Below are positions 32,260-41,522 of a stretch of 64,000 nucleotides of DNA, piece by piece (the stretch's first letter is position 1; the number at the start of each line of letters is the position of its first letter). This DNA comes from Burkholderiaceae bacterium (GTDB lineage: Bacteria > Pseudomonadota > Gammaproteobacteria > Burkholderiales > Burkholderiaceae): positions 20,010 to 84,009 of the forward strand of contig CANGNV010000004.1 of assembly GCA_947455485.1 (NCBI GenBank), read 5' to 3'. The notes under the pieces were generated by a model. It ran no database searches. It saw nothing but the letters and a program-made list of their open reading frames with translations, and was not told the origin of the DNA. Made by a program: the position numbers and the translations under genes.

Positions 32260-33315
32260 TTATTTATTAACCTTGTCATACCAAATCTCATGGTGCTCTT
32301 TGGCCCAAGTTGCATCTACATAGCCATTCTTCATGCCATCAATAGAACCTTGCATACCAATCGTACCGATGTAAATGTGACCCATTGCCATGGCTGTCAT
32401 CAAGATAGCTGCTGAGCTATGAATAATATTGGCTAACTGCATTGTGCCGCGGAGATACTGGACATCCATGAAGGGTACGATCATATCGAGCACGAAGCCA
32501 GAAGCTGAAATAGTGAGCCCCAAAATAACCATGCCAAACCAGAACCAGATTTTCTCGCCCATATTGAAGAATCCTGCAGGAGGATGCTTACCAGTCAAGG
32601 CCCCGCCAAGCGTCATCAACCAGGTGAGATCACCCTTACCTGGAATATTACGAGTAGCGAAGAGAAGGAAGAAGATCACAACGCTCAACGTAAACAAGGG
32701 TCCAGAGTAGTTATGGATGTTCTTACAAATCATCAAGAATGAGCCATAAGCAGCGCCGCCCATCAAAGGCATTGCAAAGTACTTACCCCACAAAATCAGA
32801 CTACCAGTGACAGCAAGACCGATAAAGCTGAAAGCCATTACCCAGTGAGTGAAGCGCTCAAGACCGTTAAAGCGCTTGATCTTCACACCAGACATCGGGG
32901 CATGAAGTTTGATTGGGCCCTTAATCAGGAATAGAGCGGCAATACCAAAGAAAGCAATTGCGAGTACCCAAGCGCCGTAAACAGTGATGATGCCATTACG
33001 AATCAAGCGCCATTGCTGACCAGCGCGCTGAATCAGAACGCTCGCCTCTTTATCAGGGATGCTGACAAAGTTATAAGGGTCGCTATTGGCCGTATCCCAA
33101 ATTGCACCCTCTTTAGGCGCAGTATTTGCTGGCTGGGATTCAGCTTGCGTGCCATTAGGAATGGAGTTGAGATTTTTTGGAAAATCAATGCCACTTGGGG
33201 ATGGCAGAGGTTGCATTGGAGCGCGCTCTGCAAGACAGACACCGCTAAGCAGACTTAGCGATACGCCTAGGGCTAAAACCCATGAGCGACTAACACTAGA
33301 GAATGATCGATTCAT
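32260..33315 (-). CDS. Formate dehydrogenase gamma subunit (cytochrome b556)
   Basis: A 351-residue membrane cytochrome. After a signal peptide (ending near CLA) and a periplasmic segment come a first helix (WVLAIAFFGIAALFLI) and then the four-helix FdhC/FdoI-type b-haem core: RFTHWVMAFSFIGLAVTGSLILWG, NIHNYSGPLFTLSVV, FGMVILGLTISASGFVLDM and IIHSSAAILMTAMAMGHIYIG, with His ligands in FTHW, NIHN, IHSS and GHIY. It passes electrons from the beta subunit to quinone. The extended N-terminus is characteristic of the betaproteobacterial type. Confidence 0.92.
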   Translation of the reverse strand: MNRSFSSVSRSWVLALGVSLSLLSGVCLAERAPMQPLPSPSGIDFPKNLNSIPNGTQAESQPANTAPKEGAIWDTANSDPYNFVSIPDKEASVLIQRAGQQWRLIRNGIITVYGAWVLAIAFFGIAALFLIKGPIKLHAPMSGVKIKRFNGLERFTHWVMAFSFIGLAVTGSLILWGKYFAMPLMGGAAYGSFLMICKNIHNYSGPLFTLSVVIFFLLFATRNIPGKGDLTWLMTLGGALTGKHPPAGFFNMGEKIWFWFGMVILGLTISASGFVLDMIVPFMDVQYLRGTMQLANIIHSSAAILMTAMAMGHIYIGTIGMQGSIDGMKNGYVDATWAKEHHEIWYDKVNK

Positions 33316-33362
33316 ACAAATATCCTTAAACGTTTTCGTTTTATTTATTGTTGTTTAACTGA

Positions 33363-33599
33363 TCACTTAACGCGTGAGTATTCAGATTGCTTCTGATTGC
33401 GCTTGTTAATCGCTTCCGTCCAACTTGCCTGATCGCCCGGAGTCCAACCCTTAGTCATAAATCCATTGTCAGCCCCCATGTAAGGAGCCACATCAGGACG
33501 CTTTGCAGCTTTTGCTGCAATCTCAGGAGGTTCGGAGCAAGCAGCTAGCAAAGCGCCGGCTGCTAAACATAAACCGAGAGTTTTGAAATTTAATTTCAT
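33363..33599 (-). CDS. Small lipoprotein in the formate dehydrogenase operon
   Basis: Seventy-eight residues with a lipoprotein signal (MKLNFKTLGLCLAAGALLAAC, lipobox LAAC) and a mature part of about 58 residues, PYMGADNGFMTKGWTPGDQASW in its middle. It overlaps the beta-subunit gene's stop by four bases (ATGA) and precedes the gamma-subunit gene. Such an insertion between the beta and gamma genes recurs in betaproteobacterial fdh clusters by my recollection; its role is unknown. Confidence 0.7.
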   Translation of the reverse strand: MKLNFKTLGLCLAAGALLAACSEPPEIAAKAAKRPDVAPYMGADNGFMTKGWTPGDQASWTEAINKRNQKQSEYSRVK

Positions 33600-34255
33600 G
33601 ACTTTGCTCCTGGAATTTTGTCAGCAGGTGTTGGTGTAGGTGCTGGGGATCCTGATGGACCATAAGCAGTCGACCAGCCAAAAATCTCATTGCTTGGATA
33701 TCTACCATTAGCTTCGCGCACTGCAACACGCTTAGCGTAAATAGAAGAGATCACCTCACTATCACCACCAATCAATGCTTTGGTTGAACACATTTCTGCG
33801 CACAAAGGCAACTTACCTTCTGCCAAACGATTACGGCCATACTTCTCGAACTCGGCAACACTACCATTTGCCTCAGGACCGCCGCTACAGAATGTGCACT
33901 TATCCATTTTGCTGCGGGAACCAAAAGCGCCCTTACTTAAGAACTGAGGTGCGCCAAATGGGCAAGCAAAAGAGCAGTAACCACAACCGATACAGATGTC
34001 TTTGTCATGCAAGACAACGCCTTCATCGGTGCGATAAAAACAGTCTACCGGACATACTGCCATGCATGGTGCATCTGAGCAGTGCATACAAGCAACTGAG
34101 ATTGATTTTTCCTTACCAACAATACCGTCGTTTACCGTAACAACACGGCGACGAGTAATACCCCAAGGTACCTCATTATCATTTTTACAGGCAGTAACAC
34201 AGCCGTTGCACTCAATGCATCGCTCTGTATCACAAATAAATTTCATTCTTGCCAT
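33596..34255 (-). CDS. Formate dehydrogenase beta subunit (4Fe-4S protein)
   Basis: A 219-residue polyferredoxin with four 4Fe-4S motifs: RCIECNGCVTACK, MHCSDAPCMAVCPVDC, CIGCGYCSFACPFGAP and CTFC with later Cys in LCAEMC. It links the catalytic alpha subunit to the cytochrome b subunit. The C-terminal membrane anchor of E. coli FdnH is missing; the end is a Pro-rich tail (GSPAPTPTPADK). Located between alpha and the small lipoprotein gene in the operon. Confidence 0.92.
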   Translation of the reverse strand: MARMKFICDTERCIECNGCVTACKNDNEVPWGITRRRVVTVNDGIVGKEKSISVACMHCSDAPCMAVCPVDCFYRTDEGVVLHDKDICIGCGYCSFACPFGAPQFLSKGAFGSRSKMDKCTFCSGGPEANGSVAEFEKYGRNRLAEGKLPLCAEMCSTKALIGGDSEVISSIYAKRVAVREANGRYPSNEIFGWSTAYGPSGSPAPTPTPADKIPGAKS

Positions 34256-34282
34256 GGTGTTCTCCTGACTATATTTTTTAAC

Positions 34283-37267
34283 TTAGGCAAATTTTTCGAT
34301 TTGGCACATGGTGGTTTTAGTTTCCTGCATCATCGTTACCTGGTCATAGCCGTAGGTTGTTGCAGTATTAACCGCCTCACCCAGGACTACTGGGGCAGCG
34401 CCCTCAGGATAGTATTTACGCAAGTCATTGCCCTGCCACCAGCCAGCAAAGTGGAATGGTACAAACGCGGTACCTTGATCGACGCGCTCAGTAACCATTG
34501 CGCGGACTTTGATCTTGGCTCCGGTCGGAGATTTAACCCATACGTAGTCCCAATTCTTAATGCCACGTGCTTCTGCGGCCTTAGGATTGATCTCGACAAA
34601 GTTTTCTTGCTGCAACTCAGCCAACCATGGGTTAGAACGTGTCTCATCTCCTCCGCCCTCGTACTCAACCAAACGACCTGAGGTCAGAATGATTGGGAAC
34701 TTCTCGTAGAGCTTCTCATTCAAGTTCTTATCCTGAACTGTTTTGTAGAGAGTCGGCAAACGCCAGAAATTCTTCTTGTCCGCAGATGTTGGGTACTTAC
34801 GCATCATTGGCTCATTGGTACTGTAGAGCGCCTCGCGGTGAGTTGGAATAGCATCCGGGAAGTTCCATACAACTGCACGGGCTTTGGCATTACCAAATGG
34901 ATGACAACCATTCTTCATTACCACGCGCTGAATACCGCCGGATAAGTCAGTCTTCCAGTTCTTACCTTCAGCAAGCTTCTGCTCTTCTTCGGTTAATTGA
35001 TTCCACCAACCGAGCTTCTTCACGAGGACGTGATCAAACTCAGGGTAACCGGTCTTAATAGCGGAACCTTTGGAGTAAGAACCATCTTCAGCAAGCAAAT
35101 TAACGCCATCTTTTTCAACACCAAAGTTAGCGCGGAAGTTACCACCACCTTCCATCACACTCTTGCTAGTGTCATAAAGATTTGGTGAACCAGGGTGCTT
35201 GATGGAGGCAGTGCCGTAGCAAGGCCAAGGCAAGCCATAGTAGTCGCCTGTTGTGTCGTAACCAGTAACCGGATCAACTCCGCCACGTGATTTCAATGTC
35301 TTCGGATCGAAGGTGCCAACCATTCTCATGTGCGCCTTCAAGCGCTCAGGAGTTTGACCGGTGTAACCAATCGTCCAAACGGAACGGTTAATTTCACGCA
35401 AGATATCTTCAATCTGCGGCTCTCTCCACTGCTTACCAGCAAACTTCGAGCTCAACATCTTGTAGTTCTTAGACAACTCTTCACCGAAGCCAAGACGGTC
35501 AGCAAATGCTTGCATGATCACGTGGTCAGGTACAGACTCAAATAATGGATCAATCACCTTCTCACGCCACTGCAATGAGCGGTTTGAGGCGGTAGCTGAA
35601 CCTGTTGTTTCAAATTGAGTAGTCGCTGGCAAGAGGTAAACATTACGATTCTTGTTTACTACATCGCCTTCGGCAGGTGGCATCGCTGCCATTGCCGCTG
35701 TAGCACTTGGATATGGATCAACAACAACCAATAAATCCAATTTATTCATCGCACGCTTCATATCCAAGCCGCGAGTTTGTGAGTTAGGAGCATGACCCCA
35801 GAAGAACAAACCTTTCACATTAGTTTGTTGATCGATCATGTCATTCTTCTCAAGGACTGCATCAACCCAACGAGAAACCGTAGTACCGGATTTCTCCATC
35901 ATGTCGGGAGCGTAGCGACCTTTGATCCACTCGTAGTCAACACCCCATACAGTTGAGAAGTGTTTCCATGATCCTGCTGCAAGACCATAGTAACCAGGCA
36001 ATGAATCCGGGTTAGGTCCTACGTCTGTTGCGCCTTGAACGTTATCGTGACCACGGAAGATGTTTGTACCGCCACCAGATTTACCAACGTTTCCTAGGGC
36101 GAGCTGCACGATACAAGATGCACGCACCATGGCATTACCAATGGTGTGTTGTGTTTGACCCATACACCAAACTAAGGTGCTTGGACGATTCTTGGCCATA
36201 GTCTCAGCCACTTTGTAAACCTGAGCCTCTGGAACGCCACAAGCCTCTTCTACATTCTTTGGAGTCCACTTTTCCATCACTTCTTTGCGGATCTCATCCA
36301 TGCCGTAGACGCGATCATTGATGTACTTCTTATCTTCCCAACCATTGTTGAAGATGTGATACAGAACACCAAATAGGAATGGAATATCAGAACCGGAACG
36401 AATGCGAACGTACTGATCAGACTTTGCAGCAGTACGGGTGTAACGTGGATCAACCACGATAACTTTGCAACCGTTTTCTTTTGCATGCAACAAGCTGAGC
36501 ATCGACACTGGATGGGCTTCTGCAGCATTGGAACCAATGTACAAAGCAGCCTTGGCATTCATCATGTCGTTATAGCTATTGGTCATTGCACCATAGCCCC
36601 AGGTGTTTGCAACACCGGCAACTGTAGTGGAGTGACAAATACGCGCCTGATGGTCTGTATTGTTGGTTCCGAAGAAAGAAACCCACTTACGTAATAAATA
36701 GGCTTGTTCGTTATTGTGTTTTGATGAACCAATAAAGAACAGTGAATCTGGGCTGTACTTGCTGCGCAAATCTTTCATCTGCGCAGTAATCTCAGTTAAA
36801 GCTTGGTCCCAAGAAATACGTTGATATTTGCCATCCACCAATTTCATTGGGTAACGCAAACGGAAGTCGCCGTGTCCATGCTCACGTAAGGCGGCACCTT
36901 TGGCACAGTAAGAACCCATATTAATTGGGGAATCGAACACAGAGTCCTGACGAACCCAAACACCATTCTCAACAGTAGCGTCAGTTGCGCAACCTACGGA
37001 ACAGTGGGTACAAATGGTTCTCTTGACTTCAATCTTGCCCTTGCCGTCCAACATCGCCTTGCTTGGTTCAGCAACAGCTTTTTGTACTAAGGTCAATTGG
37101 CTTGCTGCAATCCCAGCACCAACACCTACTCCGGAGCGCTTGAGGAAGGTACGGCGATCCATCGTTGGCACTGCAGATTGCAGCCCACGTGAAAGGCTGC
37201 CGATGAGACGTGATGCGGGCGTAGCACGGCCGCTTTGTGGGGTATTGGATTTACGAGTCAGACTCAT
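34283..37267 (-). CDS. Formate dehydrogenase alpha (catalytic) subunit, Cys type
   Basis: A 994-residue molybdopterin oxidoreductase. The N-terminus has a twin-arginine signal (DRRTFLKRSGVG, starting at residue 37) preceded by a 35-residue extension typical of this family. The [4Fe-4S] ligands are Cys86, Cys89, Cys93 and Cys121. The Mo/W ligand is Cys211, next to His212 in ICHSTTVAG, so this is a Cys and not a selenocysteine enzyme; no in-frame TGA is needed. It oxidises formate to CO2 in the periplasm. Length and gene order match the membrane-bound quinone-linked enzyme. Confidence 0.94.
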   Translation of the reverse strand: MSLTRKSNTPQSGRATPASRLIGSLSRGLQSAVPTMDRRTFLKRSGVGVGAGIAASQLTLVQKAVAEPSKAMLDGKGKIEVKRTICTHCSVGCATDATVENGVWVRQDSVFDSPINMGSYCAKGAALREHGHGDFRLRYPMKLVDGKYQRISWDQALTEITAQMKDLRSKYSPDSLFFIGSSKHNNEQAYLLRKWVSFFGTNNTDHQARICHSTTVAGVANTWGYGAMTNSYNDMMNAKAALYIGSNAAEAHPVSMLSLLHAKENGCKVIVVDPRYTRTAAKSDQYVRIRSGSDIPFLFGVLYHIFNNGWEDKKYINDRVYGMDEIRKEVMEKWTPKNVEEACGVPEAQVYKVAETMAKNRPSTLVWCMGQTQHTIGNAMVRASCIVQLALGNVGKSGGGTNIFRGHDNVQGATDVGPNPDSLPGYYGLAAGSWKHFSTVWGVDYEWIKGRYAPDMMEKSGTTVSRWVDAVLEKNDMIDQQTNVKGLFFWGHAPNSQTRGLDMKRAMNKLDLLVVVDPYPSATAAMAAMPPAEGDVVNKNRNVYLLPATTQFETTGSATASNRSLQWREKVIDPLFESVPDHVIMQAFADRLGFGEELSKNYKMLSSKFAGKQWREPQIEDILREINRSVWTIGYTGQTPERLKAHMRMVGTFDPKTLKSRGGVDPVTGYDTTGDYYGLPWPCYGTASIKHPGSPNLYDTSKSVMEGGGNFRANFGVEKDGVNLLAEDGSYSKGSAIKTGYPEFDHVLVKKLGWWNQLTEEEQKLAEGKNWKTDLSGGIQRVVMKNGCHPFGNAKARAVVWNFPDAIPTHREALYSTNEPMMRKYPTSADKKNFWRLPTLYKTVQDKNLNEKLYEKFPIILTSGRLVEYEGGGDETRSNPWLAELQQENFVEINPKAAEARGIKNWDYVWVKSPTGAKIKVRAMVTERVDQGTAFVPFHFAGWWQGNDLRKYYPEGAAPVVLGEAVNTATTYGYDQVTMMQETKTTMCQIEKFA

Positions 37268-37329
37268 ATGTTGTCCCTGAGAAATATTTTTATTTAATTA
37301 TTTGGAAACGACTTCATTAACAACTGGGT

Positions 37330-37554
37330 TTAAAGCATGGTGGTTTCGTAGTACTTACGAATATGCGCAGACAACTGATAGCCGTCATCTTTGCCTTGAA
37401 CCGTACTGCCAATTTCTTGAATAACTGCCTTGCCAAGTGGCGTTTGGGAGGCGACAGCTACAGCACCAACGGTGGCACCTGCTCCAATGAAAAACTTCCG
37501 GCGGGAAGGCTTATTTTCTTCAGCAACTACAGTGTTGGTTTTAGCGTTCATCAC
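37330..37554 (-). CDS. Formate dehydrogenase-region small Tat protein
   Basis: A 74-residue protein with a twin-arginine motif (SRRKFFIGAGATVGAVAVA) about 17 residues in, matching the TIGR02811 'formate dehydrogenase region TAT target' family. The remainder ends YQLSAHIRKYYETTML. It starts GTG or ATG three bases on, with AAGGGAG before. Its position right upstream of alpha and its Tat signal suggest a helper subunit exported together with the enzyme; this has not been shown for the family as far as I know. Confidence 0.82.
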   Translation of the reverse strand: MMNAKTNTVVAEENKPSRRKFFIGAGATVGAVAVASQTPLGKAVIQEIGSTVQGKDDGYQLSAHIRKYYETTML

Positions 37555-37574
37555 AAACTCCCTTTTGGTGCAAA

Positions 37575-37588
37575 TTGATTTGGATCAA
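37575..37588. promoter_or_regulatory. FNR/CRP-family palindrome upstream of the formate dehydrogenase structural genes
   Basis: ttgat-ttgg-atcaa matches the TTGAT-N4-ATCAA consensus of FNR exactly. It lies 21 bases before the first start codon (37554) of the Tat-protein/alpha/beta/gamma run. That is very near the start codon, so it is better placed to block transcription or act from a very short leader than to activate at -41.5. Confidence 0.6.
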
Positions 37589-37674
37589 GTGTAGTTGGTA
37601 ATTGCATTTTTGACATATTCCCGTCAAAAAACTTGCTAGGCAAAACACCTATCATTTAATGATGCATTGCAGCA

Positions 37675-38319
37675 TTAAATCATGTCGAAACTTTGCCCCT
37701 CGATAGCCAGGAATTCTCTGGTTAGGGCGGCCACTGGATGGTAAAGATGCATGTCTGGAATACCTTCTATTGCATCGCACAATTCGTCATACCAAGGGCG
37801 AATGTGGTCATTGAAAAAAACCCTTTGATTTGTAAGGTTTGAAATTTCTACGTCATCTCCCGCGATCAGGTAACGCATCACCTCACACAGCGCTGATATG
37901 TGATCCTCGGTCTCCGTAATCTCTTCAGCCGATTCCAAGCCAAAGCTCTCCAAAGAGCGACGGATTTCTACCAATGGCCTCTCATTTAAATGGCCGGCCA
38001 TATAAAAAGAGCCATTCAGAATCACATTGGGACGCCCTACGCTAATGAAATTGCGATCAAACTCCTCATGCCAGGCTTTGGCGGGATTATTTTTAACAAC
38101 CTCAACTACGCTATGCCAAACCTTGGCTAGTGGCGCATCGTCTGCCTGACCTTCCTGACCATCTGGGATGGAGGCAGCCATTTGATCTAGCAATTCCTGA
38201 TCGGGCGGTTGATGAAGGAGTCTCGCAATCAAGCCGTATAAATCCGCCCTCGCCAAATCCTCCGGCAGACCTACATCACCCACCTCAGTTGAGGCACCCT
38301 CTTTTATCTGCTCGCTCAT
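37675..38319 (-). CDS. TorD/DmsD-family chaperone for the formate dehydrogenase
   Basis: A 214-residue all-helical protein of the TorD family. Recognisable parts are DLYGLIARLLHQPPDQELL near the N-terminus, and AWHEEFDRNFISVGRPNVILNGSFYMAGHLNERPLVEIRRSL. These chaperones bind Tat-type molybdoenzyme precursors and help cofactor insertion. It overlaps the preceding gene by four bases and stands ahead of the structural genes, so the client is almost certainly the alpha subunit. Confidence 0.85.
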   Translation of the reverse strand: MSEQIKEGASTEVGDVGLPEDLARADLYGLIARLLHQPPDQELLDQMAASIPDGQEGQADDAPLAKVWHSVVEVVKNNPAKAWHEEFDRNFISVGRPNVILNGSFYMAGHLNERPLVEIRRSLESFGLESAEEITETEDHISALCEVMRYLIAGDDVEISNLTNQRVFFNDHIRPWYDELCDAIEGIPDMHLYHPVAALTREFLAIEGQSFDMI

Positions 38320-40406
38320 ATTTCTTTTTTCACCATATCAACAACACGGCAATCGCCGCACATCTTGAGTCTATCTAGCGCCTCACCAGCAAAGGCTCCG
38401 TGCGCGCCTAACTTGATTAACATCAAATCCACCATCTTGGCGGTTCCAAATACCTTGCCACAGCTGATGCAATGAAACGGTTTAGTCTCATTGATCTCTA
38501 CTTTTTGCTTACGCTCCTCGACAGTCAGCAAACGAGGGGCTAGGGATAAAGCTTGCTCTGGGCAAGTTTTTACACAGATGCCGCATTGAACACACTGCTT
38601 CTCAATAAAGGAAAGTTTGGGTTCATCCAAGTTATCTAGTAAGGCACCCTCAGGGCAACTGCCCACACACGACATACAGAGCGTGCAGGCATCTTGATTA
38701 ATATTTAATCCGCCTAGGAAAGAAGATTTCGGTAAAGCTACCCCGCCTGCTGGAAGCGGTGTTTTGGCTTGCTTTTGCAAATGCTCCAATACCATCTCGA
38801 TGGTTTCGCGCTTTTGATTGCCCAGACCAAAACTGGCAGGTGAGCAAAGCGCTGACAGAGCGCCGCGCTGACGAAGCTTACCCATGGCAGCTGACACTGG
38901 TTGCAGGTCTTCTGAAGATTCAAGTTGTATCAGGGAGAATCTCGCATCAAATCCATAGGCCGCCAAAATAGCGTTGCCTAACTCGATTTGCGTTTCAAGT
39001 GCAGCGCGATATGCCGGATCTTCATCGCCAGTTAGCAGAAGAATCACCTCACCAAAACCATAGCTCAGCGCACCAAGCCACAAATCTAAGCCGGTGGAGG
39101 CAATATGTTCAATACCGTAAGGCAATACAAAAGATGGTGGCCCTTCAAACTGCTTTGATCTCAAATGAGCCAAGCGCCCTAAAGAATCTAAGGCCTGAGT
39201 TCCAGCCTTAAGTGTATGCAGCAATAGAGCAGGTGCTTGCGATTGCTTTGCCTTAGAGCTCTCTGCAGTAAATACATTGGCGAGAGCTTTAATCTCTTTA
39301 CCTTGATGGGTAACGCTTGGATAGTTGTAGCGCATTGCCCCCGACGGACACACTGTAGAGCAAGCCCCGCAACCCATGCACAGATTGGGATTTACTTCTA
39401 CGGTGCCTTGCCCATTTTTAAATAAGGAAGAAATTGCACCTGTTGAACACACATCGATACAAGCATTGCAACCTACCTTGCCGTTCCGGCCGTGGGCGCA
39501 GACCTTCTCGTTGTAGATAAAGTATTTAGGCTTTTCAAATTCGCCAACTAAACCGAGTAATTGGTTCGCAACCAGTGATTGCTCAAATGGATCCCTACCA
39601 GGAGCAAAGTAACCTTGCGGCGTTTGACTCATACGCATCTGCGGATCAGCGCGTAGATCCATGATGAGATCAAATTCAGAGCTGCGCTGACGTTCTACTC
39701 GATCGAAATTAATCGCACCAATACCAGCACAAGCTGTGACGCAAGCGCGATGGGATTTACATTTATCTAAATCGATCTGGAACGAATCATCAATCGCACC
39801 TTCAGGACAAACCTCAACACAGGCGCCACAGCGAGTACACATCTCTGGATCAATCGGGTTTTGCAAATCCCAATCTACATTGAAGTTACCAAGATAACCA
39901 TCTAACTTGGTGACATTACCCGTATAGATCGGGAAGTTCCTTGCGATAGGCAATGCACCTGACTCAGTACATAAAACAGAAACGTCGAGCGAGTCGCTAA
40001 GCTTCTCAGCCCAAGGCAATGCTTGATCGCCAGGTCCTACTATCAGCAAGCGACCTTGGCTTTCATAATTAACGACTGGTACTGGCTCTGCCTCCGGCAT
40101 ATCAGCCAAGGCAAGCAATGCAGCAATCTTCGGAGTAGAGGTTTTAGCCTCTTGAGTCCAACCAGCTACTTCACGAATATTCACAAAACGTAATGGCGCC
40201 ACCAAAGGCTTTACGGATTGCTCGGCCAACTCACCAAATAAAGCGCGCTCTTGAGTGCAAGCAATCACAATCGAGTCACTGCCATCGAACGCTTTAATGA
40301 CCGAGCCAACTTCCTGCCTACATAAAGAGGTATGGATATTTAGACCTAAAGCCTTTGCATCCAAAGGCATCGTTCCATTGCAATTGCAGACTAATTTGTG
40401 ACTCAT
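38316..40406 (-). CDS. Multi-4Fe-4S accessory protein of the formate dehydrogenase cluster
   Basis: A 696-residue cytoplasmic polyferredoxin. Clusters of cysteines form at least five 4Fe-4S-type motifs: MCTRCGACVEVCPEGAI, KVGCNACIDVCSTGAI, CMGCGACSTVCPSGAM, CTLCMSCVGSCPEGAL and CVQCGICVKTCPEQAL. A zinc-ribbon-like CISCGKVFG...CGDCR ends the protein. It may supply electrons for enzyme maturation or bring Fe-S clusters; this recurring neighbour of Mo/W formate dehydrogenases has no established role that I know of. It overlaps the chaperone start. Confidence 0.85.
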   Translation of the reverse strand: MSHKLVCNCNGTMPLDAKALGLNIHTSLCRQEVGSVIKAFDGSDSIVIACTQERALFGELAEQSVKPLVAPLRFVNIREVAGWTQEAKTSTPKIAALLALADMPEAEPVPVVNYESQGRLLIVGPGDQALPWAEKLSDSLDVSVLCTESGALPIARNFPIYTGNVTKLDGYLGNFNVDWDLQNPIDPEMCTRCGACVEVCPEGAIDDSFQIDLDKCKSHRACVTACAGIGAINFDRVERQRSSEFDLIMDLRADPQMRMSQTPQGYFAPGRDPFEQSLVANQLLGLVGEFEKPKYFIYNEKVCAHGRNGKVGCNACIDVCSTGAISSLFKNGQGTVEVNPNLCMGCGACSTVCPSGAMRYNYPSVTHQGKEIKALANVFTAESSKAKQSQAPALLLHTLKAGTQALDSLGRLAHLRSKQFEGPPSFVLPYGIEHIASTGLDLWLGALSYGFGEVILLLTGDEDPAYRAALETQIELGNAILAAYGFDARFSLIQLESSEDLQPVSAAMGKLRQRGALSALCSPASFGLGNQKRETIEMVLEHLQKQAKTPLPAGGVALPKSSFLGGLNINQDACTLCMSCVGSCPEGALLDNLDEPKLSFIEKQCVQCGICVKTCPEQALSLAPRLLTVEERKQKVEINETKPFHCISCGKVFGTAKMVDLMLIKLGAHGAFAGEALDRLKMCGDCRVVDMVKKEI

Positions 40407-40416
40407 TGATTTCTTC

Positions 40417-40977
40417 TTAACTGGTTTTCTTATCCGCGGGCAAGGGATCCTTATCCCCCACTTCCTGAATAGGCAATGGTGTGGATGTTAAATCAGTCTG
40501 TGGACTTAGGGGTAAGGCCTGTTCTTCCGGTTCAGATTCTTTATTGGCAACAGTTTGGGTGCCCTGAGTTTCATCGTCACTATCTTTACGGAAAATGTTG
40601 AGCATGTCGGATTGCACCATGCGCTTAAGCATTTCCATTGGAATGGGGTCAGGCTTGGAATAATCATCAATATAGATATCCAGGCCATCCATTACATTGA
40701 AGTGCGGATCAGAGAACATCTTTTTCATAGCAGCCTGCTGAACTACAGGATCTACATCCGGCTTCATAAAGGCGGAGAAGTCAGGAGCCAGACGATCTAT
40801 CTTCTCTACATCATCTAGAGTGGCAGGCGGGGGAGCATCTTGAATATCTGTATTAGGCTGTTTTGCCGTTGGGCTTGATGCTAACTCTTGCTTCTTATGA
40901 TCAGCTGTTTTTTTCGCAGGCTCGATCTGCTCTCCAGACTTGAGGCGCGACCAACGATTCAGAAATCCGCCGGCCAT
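40417..40977 (-). CDS. DUF3306 protein
   Basis: A 186-residue, largely disordered acidic protein. The family opening FLNRWSRLKSG is at the start, and the core DDVEKIDRLAPDFSAFMKPDVDPVVQQAAMKKMFSDPHFNVMDGLDIYIDDYSKPDPIP matches DUF3306 in the middle. The rest is Glu, Gln and Pro rich. It is always found near DUF3305 and formate dehydrogenase genes in my knowledge. Its last base overlaps the DUF3305 gene's stop by one base. Function unknown. Confidence 0.85.
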   Translation of the reverse strand: MAGGFLNRWSRLKSGEQIEPAKKTADHKKQELASSPTAKQPNTDIQDAPPPATLDDVEKIDRLAPDFSAFMKPDVDPVVQQAAMKKMFSDPHFNVMDGLDIYIDDYSKPDPIPMEMLKRMVQSDMLNIFRKDSDDETQGTQTVANKESEPEEQALPLSPQTDLTSTPLPIQEVGDKDPLPADKKTS

Positions 40978-41516
40978 TAGTCTTCCGTCCCGCGATTAGC
41001 GCCCTTGAATGATTCAGGGCGATGACGCTTTTTAGGTTCAGGGCGATAGTTCTCGTTAACATACTCTTGCAACCAAGAGGCATGCTCTGGAGACAGGGGA
41101 ATGTTATCCACTGACTCACCACCATCCAATAAACGACCTGCTTCGTTATAGCTAACACTAATACGGTGAGGGACGGCAAAGCTTGCTTCAGATTTAGCTA
41201 GCTCGATAGACTGAGCATCAATGTAGCGTTCGATATCTTCCTCTAAGCGCCACATCACAAACCAACAAGGCTGAGTAGCAGAGAGGTTTAGGTAGTAGCC
41301 TTCACTCTCATCCGGGAAGAGACTCAGTTCATAGCCGGTAAATAGCCAAGACTCACCTTGATCATCACGCCCTAGAAACTGACCAATAATTTTTCCCTCT
41401 TCTCCGGGTGCATTATTAAATTGCCCAAAATCCGGCAACACCTCCTGCGGCGCCCACCGATATGAAATCCAGGGGTTATCAATAAACTGCTTACGCATGA
41501 CAACTGCAAAACGCAT
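40977..41516 (-). CDS. DUF3305 protein
   Basis: A 179-residue protein opening MRFAVVMRKQFIDNPWISYRWAP, with WLFTGYELSLFPDESEGYYLNLS and PCWFVMW in the centre, as in DUF3305. The C-terminal third is basic and disordered (PEPKKRHRPESFKG). It is encoded directly after mrp (6 bases) and before DUF3306 (1-base overlap), so it is part of the formate dehydrogenase accessory set. Function unknown. Confidence 0.85.
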   Translation of the reverse strand: MRFAVVMRKQFIDNPWISYRWAPQEVLPDFGQFNNAPGEEGKIIGQFLGRDDQGESWLFTGYELSLFPDESEGYYLNLSATQPCWFVMWRLEEDIERYIDAQSIELAKSEASFAVPHRISVSYNEAGRLLDGGESVDNIPLSPEHASWLQEYVNENYRPEPKKRHRPESFKGANRGTED

Positions 41517-41522
41517 AAGGCC

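Noticed and set aside
32429..34268. Several plus-strand frames opposite the fdh beta and gamma genes
   Set aside because: Shadows of well-identified genes; none has a family signature.
34283..37267. Selenocysteine formate dehydrogenase
   Set aside because: The Mo/W ligand position is an ordinary Cys (Cys211, TGC/TGT codon) and the frame has no in-frame TGA, so no Sec machinery is needed.
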